A stretch of DNA of 64,000 bases, from contig NZ_CAXIED010000001.1 in NCBI RefSeq assembly GCF_964023145.1, positions 248,001 to 312,000 on the forward strand, given 5' to 3'. Made by a program: the position numbers and the translations under genes. Source of the DNA: Chlamydia sp. BM-2023. GTDB lineage: Bacteria; Chlamydiota; Chlamydiia; Chlamydiales; Chlamydiaceae. This document shows positions 29,521-38,220 of the stretch, piece by piece. Each line of letters starts with the position of its first letter. Within the stretch, counting starts at the first letter, position 1. The notes under the pieces were generated by a model that saw nothing but the letters and a program-made list of their open reading frames with translations, ran no database searches and was not told the origin of the DNA.

Positions 29521-31350
29521 ATGAAAAAAAAGTTTTTGTGTTACTTTCTAACTACTTCACTTTTACTTTTTTTTTGGGAGTTGTTTGCTAAAAACAACGC
29601 ATCTTTTTCTTTTTTATGTCCCCCGCCTTCAAAAGTAGCAGCTAATTTTTTACAATCTCTACCTCTAATTCTTTCTTCTTCCTGGTATACTCTACAAGGA
29701 ATTTTAGGAGGATTCTTTTTAGCAGTATTGTTATCGCTAACTCTAGTGATTATCATGCTAGCTTACAAGCCCGCTAAAGAACTCCTACACCCATTTTTTA
29801 TTTTTGTACAATGTACCCCAATGTTTACCCTAGCACCCCTAATCGTGCTATGGTTTGGCTGGGGACTCAGCGCCGTGGTAGTCCCCACGGCACTCACAGT
29901 ATTTTTTCCCCTTACAATAGCAATCTATCAAGGAATTACATCGACTCCTGAAGAACTCCTCGAGCAATTCATCTTACATCAAGCTACTCGAAAACAAATT
30001 TTCATTAAATTACGCCTTCCCCATGCTCTCCCGCATATCTTTTCAGGGTTAAAAATTGCTATGGGATCCGCAGGATTCGCAGCGATAGCTGGAGAATGGG
30101 TAGCCTCACAATCAGGTCTCGGCATACTCATTTTAGAAAGCAGAAGAAATTATGATATGGAAATGACCTTCTCCGGTCTGTTTGCTCTAACAGCAATAAC
30201 TTTCATACTATTTCAAACTATCTTACTTAGTGAAAAACTCACGTTCGCATTATTTAGAATAGAAAAAATAACAAAATTTAGACTGGTAAAATTTAAATTA
30301 GCTGTTTTATTCATTCCTTTACTTCTCATTCCTATCTGGAAAGTCAAAAGCAAACAAGCGCAGATCAACAGTCTAACACCCATAACTTTGCTTTTAGATT
30401 GGACACCTAATCCTAACCACATCCCCTTATATGCTGGGGTTGCTCAAGGATTTTTCTCTGAGCAAGGTATAGACTTACGCATTCAAAAAAGTACATATAC
30501 TGGCGCTGTTATCCCTCATATATTATTTGAGCAGGTAGACCTCACTCTGTATCACGCCCTCGGAGTAATAAAAACCTCTATTCAAGGAGCTCCTGTACAA
30601 ATAGTTGGCTCTCTCATAGATTCTACATTGCAAGGATTCATCTATAGGCTTAGTGATAACATCACAAAGATAGAAGATCTAAATAATAAAGTTTTAGGGT
30701 TCTGCTTAAACAATACCCGAGACCTTTCTTGCTTACTAGAAACACTACGCCTGCAGGGCGTAGTGCCTTCAGAAGTTAAAAATGTCAGTTCTGATTTGAT
30801 TTCACCCATGCTACTAAAGAAAATCGATTTTCTTTATGGGGCTTACTACAATATTGAAGGGGTTAAATTAAACACGTTAGGAACCCCTGTAGGATGGTTT
30901 CTTTCTGATTCTTATGGTCTCCCTACGGGTCCTCAGCTGCTGCTATGCGGGAAAAAAGATACGAAAGCGACATCACCACAAGTAGTTCAAGCTATTCAAA
31001 CAGCACTTCAAAAAAGCATCAACTTTTGCCAAAAACATCCTAAAAAAGCTTTTCAAGCTTATGTTAAGGCTACACAAGATACTCCTAAAATACTTAAAGA
31101 CGAGATTTTACAATGGGAAATGACTTATCCTCTCCTAGCAAAATCTCAAGATCCAATAAGTGAAAAACTCGCAAATACTTTGTTACAAGCTATTATACAT
31201 CGCTATCCAAACTTCACAGATAAAATCGCAGGGTTTTCCTTAAGTCAAATCTACCCGACTACCTCGCTGGTCGTCCAGGATGAGAAAAAACATGAGCAAG
31301 ACGAGATAGCACATCTCGAAGGACTTCCATCGGCTTCTGATCAGCTCTAA
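29521..31350 (+). CDS. ABC transporter permease fused to NMT1/THI5-like binding domain
   Basis: Single polypeptide joining a membrane permease and a solute-binding domain. From the ATG at 29521 it has 609 residues; a start at 29482 would add 13. Residues ~5-240 contain about five to six membrane segments and an EAA-like cytoplasmic loop (KLRLPHALPHIF), as in the SsuC/TauC/ThiX permeases. After a further hydrophobic helix (~255-275), residues ~285-590 match the NMT1/THI5-like pyrimidine-precursor binding family, opening LLLDWTPNPNH. This suggests uptake of a thiamine pyrimidine precursor or similar. No ATPase gene is adjacent. C. trachomatis counterpart CT854. Its 3' end overlaps the next gene by 92 bases, antisense. 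Confidence 0.85.
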   Translation: MKKKFLCYFLTTSLLLFFWELFAKNNASFSFLCPPPSKVAANFLQSLPLILSSSWYTLQGILGGFFLAVLLSLTLVIIMLAYKPAKELLHPFFIFVQCTPMFTLAPLIVLWFGWGLSAVVVPTALTVFFPLTIAIYQGITSTPEELLEQFILHQATRKQIFIKLRLPHALPHIFSGLKIAMGSAGFAAIAGEWVASQSGLGILILESRRNYDMEMTFSGLFALTAITFILFQTILLSEKLTFALFRIEKITKFRLVKFKLAVLFIPLLLIPIWKVKSKQAQINSLTPITLLLDWTPNPNHIPLYAGVAQGFFSEQGIDLRIQKSTYTGAVIPHILFEQVDLTLYHALGVIKTSIQGAPVQIVGSLIDSTLQGFIYRLSDNITKIEDLNNKVLGFCLNNTRDLSCLLETLRLQGVVPSEVKNVSSDLISPMLLKKIDFLYGAYYNIEGVKLNTLGTPVGWFLSDSYGLPTGPQLLLCGKKDTKATSPQVVQAIQTALQKSINFCQKHPKKAFQAYVKATQDTPKILKDEILQWEMTYPLLAKSQDPISEKLANTLLQAIIHRYPNFTDKIAGFSLSQIYPTTSLVVQDEKKHEQDEIAHLEGLPSASDQL

Positions 31351-31909
31351 TACGCGAGACCTTATGAATAGGATAGTATTGAATTAATGCGTCGATATCT
31401 TTCTTATAAGAAGCTAAACGCTTTTGCAAAACTTCAACACTAACCTCGTTAATTCTTCCCTTACTATATAAAGAATGCTGGGTTCTCTCAAGTAATGTTG
31501 CCTCTTCATGGACTTCTAAAATAATTACATGACGCACAGTAATATAAGACTCGAGAAGCTTCGCCTGTCCCAAAGTTCTCGGAAGACCACTAATAAGCAA
31601 ATCTTGACGATCTGGAAGAAATTTCCCCGTAGCAATTAACCCCTGAACATAATAATTCCATACGGCAACAACATCCTCATCAGGAACTAATGCTCCTGTA
31701 ACCGCATACCTATGAAAAAGTTGGCGGATAGGGGACCCTATAGGATAACAACGAAAAATATCCCCTAAAGAGACATAAACCTGACTTCCCCCATGAGCTA
31801 TAAAATCTCCTAATAAGTCTTTACCTGCTCCCGGAGGACCAAATAAAAGAATGGAAGAAAAAGGCTTAGTATACAATTTTATACTATTCGCAATCGTTTC
31901 GTCTATCAT
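31259..31909 (-). CDS. Adenylate-kinase-like P-loop protein with altered P-loop
   Basis: The 216-residue protein is collinear with adenylate kinases: GPPGAGKD P-loop (residues 24-31), SLGDIFR for the NMP-binding STGD, TGALVPDEDVV for the KGxLVPDE motif, and SGLPRTLGQAKLLE for the DGFPRT motif. The residue after the P-loop lysine is Asp and the next is Leu, where Gly-Thr is usual. Activity is therefore doubtful or specialised. There is no clear zinc or long lid insertion. The gene converges on and overlaps the ABC-transporter gene by 92 bases. I infer a diverged NMP-kinase paralogue; the canonical adk should lie elsewhere. Confidence 0.78.
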   Translation of the reverse strand: MIDETIANSIKLYTKPFSSILLFGPPGAGKDLLGDFIAHGGSQVYVSLGDIFRCYPIGSPIRQLFHRYAVTGALVPDEDVVAVWNYYVQGLIATGKFLPDRQDLLISGLPRTLGQAKLLESYITVRHVIILEVHEEATLLERTQHSLYSKGRINEVSVEVLQKRLASYKKDIDALIQYYPIHKVSRIRADQKPMEVLRDVLSRLAHVFSHPGRPAR

Positions 31910-32002
31910 AGGATAATTTCGCTGAATTTAATTAACATATTTCTCCACACTTTAGTTGATTACCTTGAAAAATAATAGTCCTACCATATAAAAATTCTTC
32001 CC

Positions 32003-32611
32003 ATGAACAGCGTTTCCTTTTTATTACCTCAGGCCTGCATATTATTATTAGCAGCTGACACACTAACTAATGTTTTAGTATTGAACTTGGTGCTTTCCCG
32101 GTTCTCTAGAAAAGAACGCTTGTTATTATTGGTAAAAGAAAGCTTCTTTGCTCTGTTGGGGATGTTTGCTCTCTACTGGGCTGCTTTGGGTACCCTACAT
32201 GTCCTAAAAACCCCTCTATGTGCCATACAAGCCGTCGGAGGAATTGCAGTGACTCTATCGGGACTACGAGCGGTTTTAAATCTAAGTAAAGAAAATAGTT
32301 GGAAAAGCTTTACAACGGGAACCTCTTTATCCTCGGTAACGCCGATAGCCTTACCCCTGATGATTGGACCCTCCTGGTTAGCAGCTTGCTGTATTTTAGT
32401 AGGGAAGAATTACAATTTTGCTTCGGTTTCTTTTATACTTGTTCTCTCTTGGATCTTAATTTCCTTAACCACTATTCTTTTACAGGTGTTTGTTGGAGGC
32501 GGCCAGGGAAAAGCTAAGGTTCTTCTCGCAACACAAACCGTCCTAGGTCTTTTTGTGACAATCGTAGGCACACAACTGTTGCTGTCTGGATTGCAACAGG
32601 CTTTCTTATAA
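32003..32611 (+). CDS. MarC-family integral membrane protein (first copy)
   Basis: A 202-residue protein with six hydrophobic segments and the MarC pattern PIALPLMIGPSW in the middle, corresponding to the family's P-L-x-x-GP motif. The function of MarC proteins is unknown despite the historical antibiotic-resistance name. It lies 13 bases upstream of a second, more typical MarC gene, and the two probably form an operon with map. It is more diverged than its neighbour. Confidence 0.75.
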   Translation: MNSVSFLLPQACILLLAADTLTNVLVLNLVLSRFSRKERLLLLVKESFFALLGMFALYWAALGTLHVLKTPLCAIQAVGGIAVTLSGLRAVLNLSKENSWKSFTTGTSLSSVTPIALPLMIGPSWLAACCILVGKNYNFASVSFILVLSWILISLTTILLQVFVGGGQGKAKVLLATQTVLGLFVTIVGTQLLLSGLQQAFL

Positions 32612-32624
32612 CAAGAGACTTTTT

Positions 32625-33233
32625 ATGTTAACTCTGATTAATCTTAGTCTGTTATTTTACGTGCTCTTCGATGCTCCGGGATCTGTTCCCGTTTTCGTGT
32701 CTTTGTTAAAAAATTACTCCGCGAAAAAACAACAGCGTATCATCCTCAGAGAATGTATCTTTGCCCTCATTACTCTCCTACTGTTTATTACTTTCGGTAG
32801 AAAAATCTTTCAGTTTCTTGATATTTCCCTATACGCATTCCAATTCATAGGCGGGGTGTTACTCTTCTCAGTATCACTGAAAATGATGCTAGTATCTCCA
32901 TCTTCAAATGCTGATAACGCTGCAGGACAATCCGAACCTATTTTTTTCCCTCTTGCTTTCCCTATAATTACCGGCCCTGCCGTAATTACTTCGTTGTTAA
33001 GCTATATGGAGGAGCGATTATTCTCTAAGGAAATCATCCTAGGTGCTATGATTATAGCTTGGGTACTTTCTGTATTTACCTTATTAAGCTCTAGCTTCTT
33101 TAATCGTATTCTAGGATCATCCGGATTACTCGCCCTAGAGAGGCTCTTCAGCATAGCCTTGTTATTAATGTCAGCAAACCTCATGCTTAAAGGCATTTCA
33201 ATAGCGTTTAACATAGGGTTTTATATTAAGTAG
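32625..33233 (+). CDS. MarC-family integral membrane protein (second copy, YhgN-like)
   Basis: A 202-residue protein with six predicted membrane helices. It has the family motifs DAPGSVPVFVSLL near residue 15 and FFPLAFPIITGPAVIT near residue 108. It is the better match to MarC/YhgN of the tandem pair. C. trachomatis counterpart CT852. It precedes map by 10 bases. Confidence 0.85.
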   Translation: MLTLINLSLLFYVLFDAPGSVPVFVSLLKNYSAKKQQRIILRECIFALITLLLFITFGRKIFQFLDISLYAFQFIGGVLLFSVSLKMMLVSPSSNADNAAGQSEPIFFPLAFPIITGPAVITSLLSYMEERLFSKEIILGAMIIAWVLSVFTLLSSSFFNRILGSSGLLALERLFSIALLLMSANLMLKGISIAFNIGFYIK

Positions 33234-33243
33234 TGTAATTTAA

Positions 33244-34119
33244 ATGAAAAGAAATGACCCCTGTTGGTGTGGAAGCAATCGCAAGTGGAAACATTGCCAC
33301 TATCCTCAATCTCCTCAACTATCCTGGGAGCAACAAAAAGAATACTACGCTTCGCATTATAACATTATTTTAAAAACTCCCGAGCAGATAGAAAAAATCC
33401 GTCATGCTTGCAAAGTCACAGCAAAAATTCTTGATGAGCTCTGCAATGCAGCTAAAGAAGGTGTTACCACCGAAGAGCTAGATCAGCTCTCTCGTAAATT
33501 ACATAAAGATTATAACGCCATTCCCGCTCCTTTAAATTACGGCTCCCCCCCCTTTACAAAAACAATTTGCACATCATTAAACGAAGTTATCTGCCACGGT
33601 ATTCCTAATGATATTCCCCTAAAAAACGGCGATATCATGAATATAGACGTTTCTTGCATTGTCGATGGCTACTTTGGAGACTGCAGTAAAATGGTCCTGA
33701 TAGGCGACGTTTCTGATATAAAAAAACGCGTATGTCAAGCATCCCTTGAATGTTTAAACGCATCTATTGCCATTTTAAAGCCTAACTTACCCCTTTGCGA
33801 AATCGGAGAAGTAATTGAGGAATGCGCAGATGAATACGGTTTCTCAGTAGTAGATCAGTTCGTAGGTCACGGAGTGGGAATACAATTCCATGAAAACCCC
33901 TATGTTCCTCATTACAGAAATCGTTGCGAGATACCTCTAGCTCCTGGAATGATATTCACCATAGAGCCCATGATCAATGTTGGTAAAAAAGAAGGGATTA
34001 TTGACCCTAAGAATCATTGGGAAGCAAGAACTTGCGACAATCAGCCCAGCGCACAGTGGGAACATACCGTATTAATTACTGAGACAGGTTATGAGATACT
34101 AACTCTTCTAGAGAAGTAA
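33244..34119 (+). CDS. map: Methionine aminopeptidase with N-terminal SEC-C zinc motif
   Basis: Removes N-terminal methionine from nascent proteins. It is 291 residues. Residues 7-19 form a SEC-C-type zinc knuckle (CWCGSNRKWKHCH), which many bacterial MetAPs lack. The catalytic pita-bread domain follows, with the metal ligands seen in NIDVSCIVDGYFGD (two Asp), GHGVG (His), TIEPM (Glu) and WEHTVLI (Glu). It follows the MarC pair. Its 3' end overlaps the CT850-like gene by 44 bases on the opposite strand. Confidence 0.94.
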   Translation: MKRNDPCWCGSNRKWKHCHYPQSPQLSWEQQKEYYASHYNIILKTPEQIEKIRHACKVTAKILDELCNAAKEGVTTEELDQLSRKLHKDYNAIPAPLNYGSPPFTKTICTSLNEVICHGIPNDIPLKNGDIMNIDVSCIVDGYFGDCSKMVLIGDVSDIKKRVCQASLECLNASIAILKPNLPLCEIGEVIEECADEYGFSVVDQFVGHGVGIQFHENPYVPHYRNRCEIPLAPGMIFTIEPMINVGKKEGIIDPKNHWEARTCDNQPSAQWEHTVLITETGYEILTLLEK

Positions 34120-35350
34120 TCTCCTCCTCTAAATTCTCTATATGCTCTAAAAGATCTTGAATCATTTCGATATCTTTCATATCGGAGAAATTTGAAGAAT
34201 TTTCCTCTTGTTTTTGTAGGGCTAAGTATTCTTCACGAACTAAAAATAACTCCCTACGAGCCTCCAATAACGCCTCGGATTTTTCACCAAACTGCTCTTG
34301 CAACTGTAGGTATTTGTCTTTGTATGACTTGCTCTCAGCATCGATAGAAACAGCTTTGACAGCTTCCTGATTCTTCACAAAATCACGCAGCTGAACTAAT
34401 TCCTCATCCTTTTGATCTAAAACTACCTGAAGCTCTCCTAACCTTAGGCGCAACTCACTAATCTCTTGAACATGTGAGCTAAGATTTTGGCATTCATTTT
34501 CAAGGCTTTTCCTCAGCAGTTTCTCCTCAACAAGCTCATTTTCTAAAGATGCCAATTTTGCATCCTTTTCTTGCAAAGCACGAATCCATAGCTGAGTATC
34601 CTCTTGCTTCCTTTCACCAGAAAACGTTTCTTTTCCAGAAACCCAAGAAACAACCGAAGTAGCCTCATCACCAGCAACAAGACGAACATATTCATTGTGT
34701 AAAACAGCATAGTCTTCCAACCAACTGTTTTTCTGATCAGCAAGAATTTGCAAATCTAAGGCCATGTTTTCCTGCTTCTTACAGGAATCTTGAAGCAAAG
34801 CACGACACTCCTGAAGTTCCAACTCTAGAGATTGCGCACGCTGCTCTAAAAACTCACACGCCATAGATTTATCATGAACCGCTTTATCATAAGAAACTTG
34901 GACCCCTGCGTACTCCTCAGAAAGACGGTCATACTTCTGTTGCTGAGCATCATTTTCTTCATCAATAAGAGAAATGCTAAATGCAAAAATTCCCCAAGAT
35001 AACAAGAAGGTTCCTGCCAGCCCTAAACCCCATAATAACGAAGAACAAGTAGCAATATGCTTACAGTAATACACTGATAGAAATAAACAAGAAGCTACCC
35101 CATATCCCCAAAAACGGAAATACACAGAAGCAACTAAAACTAAAGCAGAAAAGCATATCAAAGAAGGAACTAAAGTCGCGTCAGCAATAGACGCACAACC
35201 TAATCCACCCAAAATCAAAACTATAGACGATAGAAATACCCACTCTAAAGAGAAAGTCCTACATCTACCTACCAAATTTTCCCACTTAAACCTTTGATAG
35301 ACCTTTTGATAAAGATGCTTATTAAAAACGTGCATGGCCTCAAATCCCAT
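34076..35350 (-). CDS. Inclusion-membrane-type protein with long coiled coil (CT850-like)
   Basis: A 424-residue protein. Residues ~35-130 contain two hydrophobic hairpins (about four membrane segments), the bilobed pattern of chlamydial Inc proteins. Residues ~133-415 are almost continuous Glu/Leu/Gln/Lys-rich coiled coil. In C. trachomatis the positional counterpart CT850 is an Inc that binds the dynein light chain DYNLT1. Topology and position match; the host partner in this species is inferred. An ATG six codons downstream is an alternative start. It is probably cotranscribed with the small gene 12 bases upstream. Confidence 0.78.
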   Translation of the reverse strand: MGFEAMHVFNKHLYQKVYQRFKWENLVGRCRTFSLEWVFLSSIVLILGGLGCASIADATLVPSLICFSALVLVASVYFRFWGYGVASCLFLSVYYCKHIATCSSLLWGLGLAGTFLLSWGIFAFSISLIDEENDAQQQKYDRLSEEYAGVQVSYDKAVHDKSMACEFLEQRAQSLELELQECRALLQDSCKKQENMALDLQILADQKNSWLEDYAVLHNEYVRLVAGDEATSVVSWVSGKETFSGERKQEDTQLWIRALQEKDAKLASLENELVEEKLLRKSLENECQNLSSHVQEISELRLRLGELQVVLDQKDEELVQLRDFVKNQEAVKAVSIDAESKSYKDKYLQLQEQFGEKSEALLEARRELFLVREEYLALQKQEENSSNFSDMKDIEMIQDLLEHIENLEEEITSLEELVSHNLSQ

Positions 35351-35362
35351 ACATGACTACTC

Positions 35363-35548
35363 CTAAGACTCTTCCAGCGAATCTTGAGCTTTAGTTAATA
35401 AATAGCTAATTACAGCAGGATCTCCTTCATAGGTCATCTCTACCTTCATCTTGCCATCTGAAGACGCATGCCCGCAAGTCACCAGTACATAGGCACTCAC
35501 ATCCTCATTGAAAGCTCCTGCACTGTCATCACATTCGTTTCCAGACAC
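35363..35548 (-). CDS. Small acidic conserved chlamydial protein (CT849.1 position)
   Basis: About 61 residues, acidic, no signal peptide or membrane helix, with a central YVLVTCGHASSDGKMKVEMTYEGD. The upstream frame could start at a TTG at 35569. However, a GTG at 35548 has a near-ideal AGGAG six bases before it, so I take that. It precedes the CT850-like gene and is divergent from the CT849-type gene. Function unknown. Confidence 0.65.
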   Translation of the reverse strand: MSGNECDDSAGAFNEDVSAYVLVTCGHASSDGKMKVEMTYEGDPAVISYLLTKAQDSLEES

Positions 35549-35812
35549 TTCCTTCTCCTCTCTAGCCAAAGGCCGCTATACAATTAAGTGACATACATTC
35601 ACTGATTGATAACAAGTCCTTTATTTTCTTTAGAAACTCTAAATTTTAGAGATCAAAACTTTTTTATTTTTACCGCAATCTTTTTTAATTTTACTTGTTA
35701 CTAAAAGAAAACCACTTATTAAACAATCCTGCAATTAACTGAAATTATTATTTAATAAAACGATTTGTTTATTGGTAAAATAAAACTAAACAAAACTAAA
35801 AAATTTTCTATT

Positions 35813-36316
35813 ATGACAGTACAACCTACAGGCATCACACCCGCAGCTTCAGTTACTGCAGGAGCAGCAACACCAGCCGCCGCGCTTCCACCTTTAGATC
35901 CATTAAATACACCCCCTATTGGTGCATTGCTTTTTAGCATTTACGAGCTTCTTTTACAAGCGATTGAAATTCGACAACAAACAGTTCTGACTCAATCACA
36001 ACAATTAAATGATAATACTAATATCCAACAACAATTAAACCAAGAAACTAATCAAATCAAATTCGCTGTAGTAGGTGCTGGAGCTAAAGAAGACGAGATT
36101 ACTCGTGTACAAAACCAAAACCAAAACTACTCCGCTCAAAGATCAAATATCCAAGACGAACTGGTTACAGCACGACAAAACGGACAAATTATCCTCTCAC
36201 ACGCATCTACGAACATTAACATCATTCAACAGCTAGCCTCTCAAGACTCCTCATTCCTAAAAACGACCAACACCATCGGAAGTATCGTAAACCAACTTAA
36301 CAAACCCCTTTCATAA
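35813..36316 (+). CDS. Small Gln/Asn-rich secreted-type protein (CT849-like)
   Basis: About 167 residues from the ATG at 35813; the frame extends to a TTG at 35765 but the upstream residues are lysine-rich leader-like sequence. The N-terminal ~40 residues are Ala/Pro/Thr-rich. The rest is Gln/Asn-rich helix with a hydrophobic LFSIYELLLQAIEIRQQ segment. It shares a pattern with the next two genes: SAQRSNIQDELVTARQNGQ ... STNINIIQQ. It is probably a type III substrate by analogy with CT847; the sequence alone does not prove secretion. Confidence 0.72.
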   Translation: MTVQPTGITPAASVTAGAATPAAALPPLDPLNTPPIGALLFSIYELLLQAIEIRQQTVLTQSQQLNDNTNIQQQLNQETNQIKFAVVGAGAKEDEITRVQNQNQNYSAQRSNIQDELVTARQNGQIILSHASTNINIIQQLASQDSSFLKTTNTIGSIVNQLNKPLS

Positions 36317-36366
36317 ATAAGCAGGGAAACAATTTAAAGTTAATTGAAGAAAATAGGTAGAAAATT

Positions 36367-36885
36367 ATGTGGCTCCCCTCAACAGACCTCCAAAACAATC
36401 CTAGGGCAGCTGTTACCGTTCCAGGGACATCTATTGCTGGTGGACCAAACACAGCAACAGCAGATGAAATCATTGCTAAATTTGCGAAAGACTCTAACCC
36501 ATTGATTATTACTGTCTACTATGTATACCAATCCGTTTTGGTAGCCCAAGACAACCTAGCAATTATTGCCCAAGAGCTTCAATCTAACGCCTCTGCCCAA
36601 ACTTTCTTAAACAACCAAGAAGCTCTATACCAATACGTAACTATCCCAAAAAATAAGCTGGGAGACAACTCGTCTTCTTTCTTACAGAACGTCCAAGCGA
36701 CAAACCAAGCTGTAGGAGCTTCTAGACAAGCATTACAAAACCAAATTTCAGGATTAGGGAATGCTTCTCAGGTGATTTCAAGTAATTTGAACACAAATAA
36801 CAACATTATCCAACAGTCCTTACAAGTTGGTCAGGCATTAATTCAAACGTTCTCACAGATTGTGAGCTTGATAGCAAACATTTAA
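36367..36885 (+). CDS. Small Gln/Asn-rich secreted-type protein (CT848-like)
   Basis: A 172-residue protein, helical and Gln/Asn/Ala-rich, no signal peptide. It has a hydrophobic PLIITVYYVYQSVLVAQD segment near residue 44. The ASRQALQNQISGLGNASQ ... NTNNNIIQQSLQ region aligns with its two neighbours. It lies 50 bases after the first copy. Member of a tandem three-gene family; exact role unknown. Confidence 0.72.
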   Translation: MWLPSTDLQNNPRAAVTVPGTSIAGGPNTATADEIIAKFAKDSNPLIITVYYVYQSVLVAQDNLAIIAQELQSNASAQTFLNNQEALYQYVTIPKNKLGDNSSSFLQNVQATNQAVGASRQALQNQISGLGNASQVISSNLNTNNNIIQQSLQVGQALIQTFSQIVSLIANI

Positions 36886-36904
36886 TTATAAGGAACTTTT
36901 CAAA

Positions 36905-37432
36905 ATGAACATCAATCCTATAGCACTAGCCAAAAAAGTTGAGACAGTTGTTCCTGAATCTACAAAGGTTATTTCTGATCAAATTCAGATCAATAAACCT
37001 TCAGCTATCTACTTTTGTATAGCTGTAATGTTACAGTTATCAACATCAACGACAGAATTTTCAAAATCGATCATGGCAGTGCTACAGGATAATACTGTAG
37101 CTCAACAAAAGAAAACTAAAGAGCTTATCAACCTGCCCCTCTTGAAAGTTCCTGATCTTCAAAAAGTTGATGACTTTGATGCAGATAAACCAGAATACAA
37201 AAACCAAACAGAAATCCAAGCTTTCCAATCTTCTAACCAGCAGATCTCCGCTAACCGCCAGCTTATCCAGCAAGAGCTCTCTGCAGCTCAACAAAGAGCG
37301 CAGGCTAACCAAAAAGCGGTAAACTCCACTTCAACGACATCTATGAAGCTATTACAAGCGACTACTGCACTCCTGTCTTCATTAAAAGAATACACTATTA
37401 AAGCAAATCTAACGACATCTGCATCTGACTAA
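36905..37432 (+). CDS. Small Gln-rich secreted-type protein (CT847-like effector)
   Basis: A 175-residue protein, N-terminus MNINPIALAKKVETVV, then a hydrophobic AIYFCIAVMLQLST segment near residue 38 and a Gln-rich helix, SANRQLIQQELSAAQQRAQ. C. trachomatis CT847 is a reported type III effector that binds the host protein GCIP. The position next to a CT846-type gene supports orthology. A TAAGGA site precedes the ATG by about eight bases. It is the third of the tandem family. Confidence 0.75.
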   Translation: MNINPIALAKKVETVVPESTKVISDQIQINKPSAIYFCIAVMLQLSTSTTEFSKSIMAVLQDNTVAQQKKTKELINLPLLKVPDLQKVDDFDADKPEYKNQTEIQAFQSSNQQISANRQLIQQELSAAQQRAQANQKAVNSTSTTSMKLLQATTALLSSLKEYTIKANLTTSASD

Positions 37433-37512
37433 TTAGATAATGGCTTCTAATAAAACAATCCATGATCTAATATAAGGCATTACTAAAAAGACAAGAATCA
37501 GGTAAAACCTCC

Positions 37513-38220
37513 ATGAGGGTTATCTTCCCAGATAAACAAAATAAAAACCCACTCATTACTCGGGTGCTTAAACAACTTCCTTCTTTTATCTTGGTAACCT
37601 CATGCGTTTCCCCTCTTATCTCCTATGTTTTGAAGAAAATGTTCGGTCTTCCGGGGATTCTTGAGACCTTAGCATTATCTACAGAGGGAATCCATAAGCA
37701 TAAATTTTGGCAATTTCTTACCTACCCGCTAATCACAGCGGATTCTTTGTGTATCCATAAAGAAAAATGCATGGAGATTACACAACGCCTGCTCATAAGA
37801 AATGTCCTTGGATTTACTTTCTTTTATAAAGCAACCAATCACCTTATTCGGAAGTTAGGATCACTAACCTTCCTGATCCTTATTTCAGCACAGATTTTGT
37901 TTACAGGCGTTGTTATTTGGGCTCTTTTAAAACTCTTCCATAGCTCCCAAGCTCTGTTCGGGCCGGAGTGCCTAATTACCTCCCTAGTCCTTATCTGGGT
38001 ATTCTTAGATCCAGAACAACGTTTAGGGCTACACCCTCTTCCCATCACCATATCGCGTAAATGGGGATTTGCAGCTTTAATTATCTTTTACTTCTTCATC
38101 CTAATATTTTCAGGAGCCTTTGCCATGTTCTTTGGATCTATTCTATCCATGGCTATAGGTGTGCTCTTTTGCTACAAAGAAAAAATCCCCAATCCCTACA
38201 GAATATCCAGGATGTTTTAA
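37513..38220 (+). CDS. Multipass membrane protein with rhomboid-like layout (CT846-like)
   Basis: A 235-residue protein with about six hydrophobic segments. Near residues 65-73 it has FWQFLTYPL, which resembles the WR-type motif in the first loop of rhomboid and derlin proteins. Where a rhomboid protease would have GxSG it has FGPEC, and I see no histidine in the final helix. If it is a rhomboid relative it is probably not a protease. Function unknown. It converges on a small gene with a four-base overlap. Confidence 0.65.
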   Translation: MRVIFPDKQNKNPLITRVLKQLPSFILVTSCVSPLISYVLKKMFGLPGILETLALSTEGIHKHKFWQFLTYPLITADSLCIHKEKCMEITQRLLIRNVLGFTFFYKATNHLIRKLGSLTFLILISAQILFTGVVIWALLKLFHSSQALFGPECLITSLVLIWVFLDPEQRLGLHPLPITISRKWGFAALIIFYFFILIFSGAFAMFFGSILSMAIGVLFCYKEKIPNPYRISRMF

